Source: Porticoccus sp964395715 (lineage in GTDB: Bacteria > Pseudomonadota > Gammaproteobacteria > Pseudomonadales > Porticoccaceae). Taken from it: a stretch of DNA of 64,000 bases. The notes beneath the pieces were generated by a model that had not been told where the DNA came from, ran no database searches, and worked only from the letters and a program-made list of their open reading frames with translations. Positions 62,166 through 64,000 of this stretch are shown in pieces. The first letter of the stretch is position 1; each line of letters opens with the position of its first letter. The DNA is taken from NCBI GenBank assembly GCA_964395715.1, contig CAYNAU010000006.1, forward strand, positions 62,001 through 126,000, written 5' to 3'. The position numbers and the translations under genes were made by a program.

Positions 62166-63836
62166 TCAGTTTTTCCAGGTATCCCGCAGGCCGATGGCGC
62201 GGTTGAATACCGGTTTGCCTGCGGCGCTGTAGCCGCTGTCGAGACAGAAATAACCTTCCCGCTCAAACTGGTAGTGGTCGCCCACGGCGGCATCCGCCAG
62301 ACCGATCTCGCCCTTGCAGCCCTGCAGAACCTGCAGCGACTCCGGGTTGATAAAATCGAGGAAATTGCGATCACCGGCTTCCGGGGCCGGGTCGCTGAAC
62401 AGGCGGTCATAGAGGCGCACGTCACAGTCCACGCACTCGGTGGCGGACACCCAGTGAATCACGCCACGGGGGCGTATACCTTCGGGCGGGTCCTCACCGA
62501 TGGTGCCGGGAATTATTTCCGCGAGGATTTCCACAATCTCGCCACTATCGTCTTTCACAAAATCATTGGCCTGGATGACATAGGCGCCACGCAGCCTTAC
62601 CCATTCGCCGGGCACCAGTCGCTTGAATTTCTTGCGCGACAATGAGCTGTCTTCATTGAAGTCTTCACGGTCAATGTAGATTTCCCGGGTAAACGGCAAC
62701 TGGCGCTCGCCCAGATCGTCGCGATTGGGGTGGCCGGGAGCAGAGAGCATTTCCACTTCGCCCGCAGGCACGTTGGTGAGCGTGACTTTTAACGGCTTCA
62801 GCACACACATGGCGCGGGCGGCGTTATCGTTCAGGTCATCGCGGATAAAGTGTTCAAACTGGGCCATGTCCACCACGCCATCGGTTTTGGCCACGGCCAG
62901 GCTGTCGCAGAAGTTGCGAATGGCCGCCGGCGGCACACCGCGACGGCGCAGCCCGGAAATGGTCGGCATGCGCGGGTCATCCCAGCCATCCACATGGTGT
63001 TCATCCACCAGTTGCTTGAGTTTGCGCTTACTCGTGATGTTGTAATTCAGATTGAGGCGGCCAAACTCGTACTGGCGGGGCTTCGAAGGCACCGGCAGGT
63101 TTTCGATAAACCACTCGTAAAGCGGCCGGTTGGCGGCAAACTCCAGGGTACAGATGGAATGGGTCACGCCCTCGATGGCGTCTTCCTGCCCATGGGCAAA
63201 GTCGTAGGATGGATAGATATTCCATGTGTCGCCGGTGCGGTGGTGGGCGCGCTTCTTGATGCGGTACAGCACCGGGTCGCGCAGGTTAATGTTGGGCGAC
63301 GCCATATCAATTTTGGCCCGCAGGGTCATGCGGCCTTCATCAATCTCGCCGTTTTTCATCTGTTCTAACAGAGCCAGGCTTTCCTCAGCCGGGCGGTCGC
63401 GCATGGGGCTGGGTTTGCCCGGCTCGGTGAGGGTGCCGCGATACTCGCGCATCTGTTCGGCGTTCAGTTCACAGACAAAGGCCTTGCCCTCGCGGATCAG
63501 GTGCTGGGCCCAACCGTACAACTGGTCAAAATAGTTGGAGGCGTAGCGGATCTCGCCATCCCACTGGAAACCCAGCCAGCGTACATCCTCAATGATGGCC
63601 TGAACGTATTCGTCCTCCTCCTTTTCCGGGTTGGTATCATCAAAGCGCAGGTTACAGGCACCGCCGTACTGGGCCGCCAACCCGAAGTTGAGGCAGATGG
63701 ATTTGGCATGACCGATATGCAGGTAACCATTGGGCTCCGGCGGAAAGCGGGTCACGACCTTGTCCACCACGCCTTCGTCGAGGTCGCGGGTAATGATCTG
63801 CTGAATGAAATTGAGCGGTTTGCTGTCGTCTGCCAT
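62166..63836 (-). CDS. glnS: Glutaminyl-tRNA synthetase GlnS
   Basis: A 556-residue class I synthetase charging tRNA-Gln. The HIGH-type motif is PPEPNGYLHIGHAKSI, the KMSKS-type motif is SKRKL (in YNITSKRKLKQLV), and the C-terminal anticodon-binding barrels follow (from LPFTREIYIDREDF). Length matches E. coli GlnS. It is upstream of cysS on the same strand; the glnS-cysS-folD neighbourhood is also found in Pseudomonas. Confidence 0.96.
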   Translation of the reverse strand: MADDSKPLNFIQQIITRDLDEGVVDKVVTRFPPEPNGYLHIGHAKSICLNFGLAAQYGGACNLRFDDTNPEKEEDEYVQAIIEDVRWLGFQWDGEIRYASNYFDQLYGWAQHLIREGKAFVCELNAEQMREYRGTLTEPGKPSPMRDRPAEESLALLEQMKNGEIDEGRMTLRAKIDMASPNINLRDPVLYRIKKRAHHRTGDTWNIYPSYDFAHGQEDAIEGVTHSICTLEFAANRPLYEWFIENLPVPSKPRQYEFGRLNLNYNITSKRKLKQLVDEHHVDGWDDPRMPTISGLRRRGVPPAAIRNFCDSLAVAKTDGVVDMAQFEHFIRDDLNDNAARAMCVLKPLKVTLTNVPAGEVEMLSAPGHPNRDDLGERQLPFTREIYIDREDFNEDSSLSRKKFKRLVPGEWVRLRGAYVIQANDFVKDDSGEIVEILAEIIPGTIGEDPPEGIRPRGVIHWVSATECVDCDVRLYDRLFSDPAPEAGDRNFLDFINPESLQVLQGCKGEIGLADAAVGDHYQFEREGYFCLDSGYSAAGKPVFNRAIGLRDTWKN

Positions 63837-63950
63837 ACTGCCGGGCCGTCGTGGCCATCCCCCTGAAAAAGAGCCGGATTATAGCCTTCAGGGAACAGCG
63901 TATAAACAACTGATATACCCAAAGCCCGAGTTTTCAGAGCACAGCCCTGC

Positions 63951-64000
63951 ATGCAACCCAACACACGCGCCATTCTCTATCTGCAACTCTGCCTGCTGTC
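63951..64000 (+). CDS. Possible start of a rightward secreted-protein gene (partial)
   Basis: An ATG opens a frame (MQPNTRAILYLQLCLL) that runs off the right edge. The residues look like the beginning of a signal peptide, and the position divergent from glnS fits a gene start, but there are only 16 codons and no strong ribosome site, so this is a weak call. In Pseudomonas a peptidyl-prolyl isomerase gene lies here, but nothing in these bases shows that. Confidence 0.3.
   Translation, partial: MQPNTRAILYLQLCLL

Overview
The window reads as a housekeeping segment of a gammaproteobacterial chromosome, most like the marine Cellvibrionales/Pseudomonas-related lineages. The evidence is gene content and order: ligA-zipA-smc; a complete System I cytochrome c maturation operon; lolCDE; sthA; ppiD-hupB-lon-clpX-clpP-tig with a tRNA-Leu; fadBA; tex; folD; cysS and glnS. 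Base composition looks moderately GC-rich by eye (not computed), except for a clearly AT-rich patch near 58.3-59.6 kb. The genus cannot be fixed from the sequence alone. No rRNA, CRISPR array, prophage or complete insertion sequence was seen.

Layout. 0-9.4 kb: pdxJ 3' end, a small DksA-type zinc-finger protein, a TrmH-family RNA methyltransferase, an MFS exporter, then ligA-zipA and smc. 9.4-17 kb: ccmABCDEFG-[pcaC-like]-ccmH-ccmI, a normal ccm order interrupted by one carboxymuconolactone-decarboxylase gene. 17-20.5 kb: a tiny acidic protein, an arsenosugar-type locus (radical SAM ArsS plus two overlapping glycosyltransferases) and a divergent CobB sirtuin. 20.5-24.7 kb: a three-gene operon of an FMN glutamate-synthase-like protein, a GCS2-family ligase and an AspA/AstE-like zinc deacylase. 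24.8-30.7 kb: DUF2062 protein, lolCDE, a small secreted protein and sthA. 30.7-39.4 kb: ppiD, hupB, lon, clpX, clpP, tig and tRNA-Leu. 39.4-47.6 kb: a cupin/phosphomannose-isomerase-like protein, fadBA, a zinc-ribbon methyltransferase and tex. 47.6-48.1 kb: tRNA operon Pro-Arg-His. 48.1-53.5 kb: folD, a glycerophosphodiester/glycerol-3-phosphate/FGGY-kinase group, a YqaA-like membrane protein and a NYN-domain protein. 53.6-58.3 kb: haloacid dehalogenase, M48-PDZ lipoprotein, GNAT, DUF488, a four-helix membrane protein resembling hydroxylaminobenzene mutase/styrene oxide isomerase, and MtfA. 58.3-59.6 kb: AT-rich insert with two unrecognised genes. 59.6-64 kb: radical SAM protein, a 146-bp inverted-repeat element, cysS and glnS, and possibly the first codons of a rightward gene.

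How the genes work together. The ccm operon makes the heme-loading machinery for c-type cytochromes. The lon-clpXP-tig-ppiD-hupB block is a protein quality-control island. fadBA carries out beta-oxidation. The glycerophosphodiesterase and GlpD-like genes would convert glycerophosphodiesters to dihydroxyacetone phosphate. The ArsS/glycosyltransferase genes suggest arsenosugar-type chemistry, but no arsM methyltransferase lies in this window.

Points most worth a second look: the C8 tract in the overlap of the two arsenosugar glycosyltransferases, where loss of one base would fuse them; the decarboxylase-like gene inside the ccm operon; the ligase/deacylase/glutamate-synthase-like operon; the inverted-repeat element that supplies the cysS stop codon; and the AT-rich insert with a membrane-tethered winged-helix protein.
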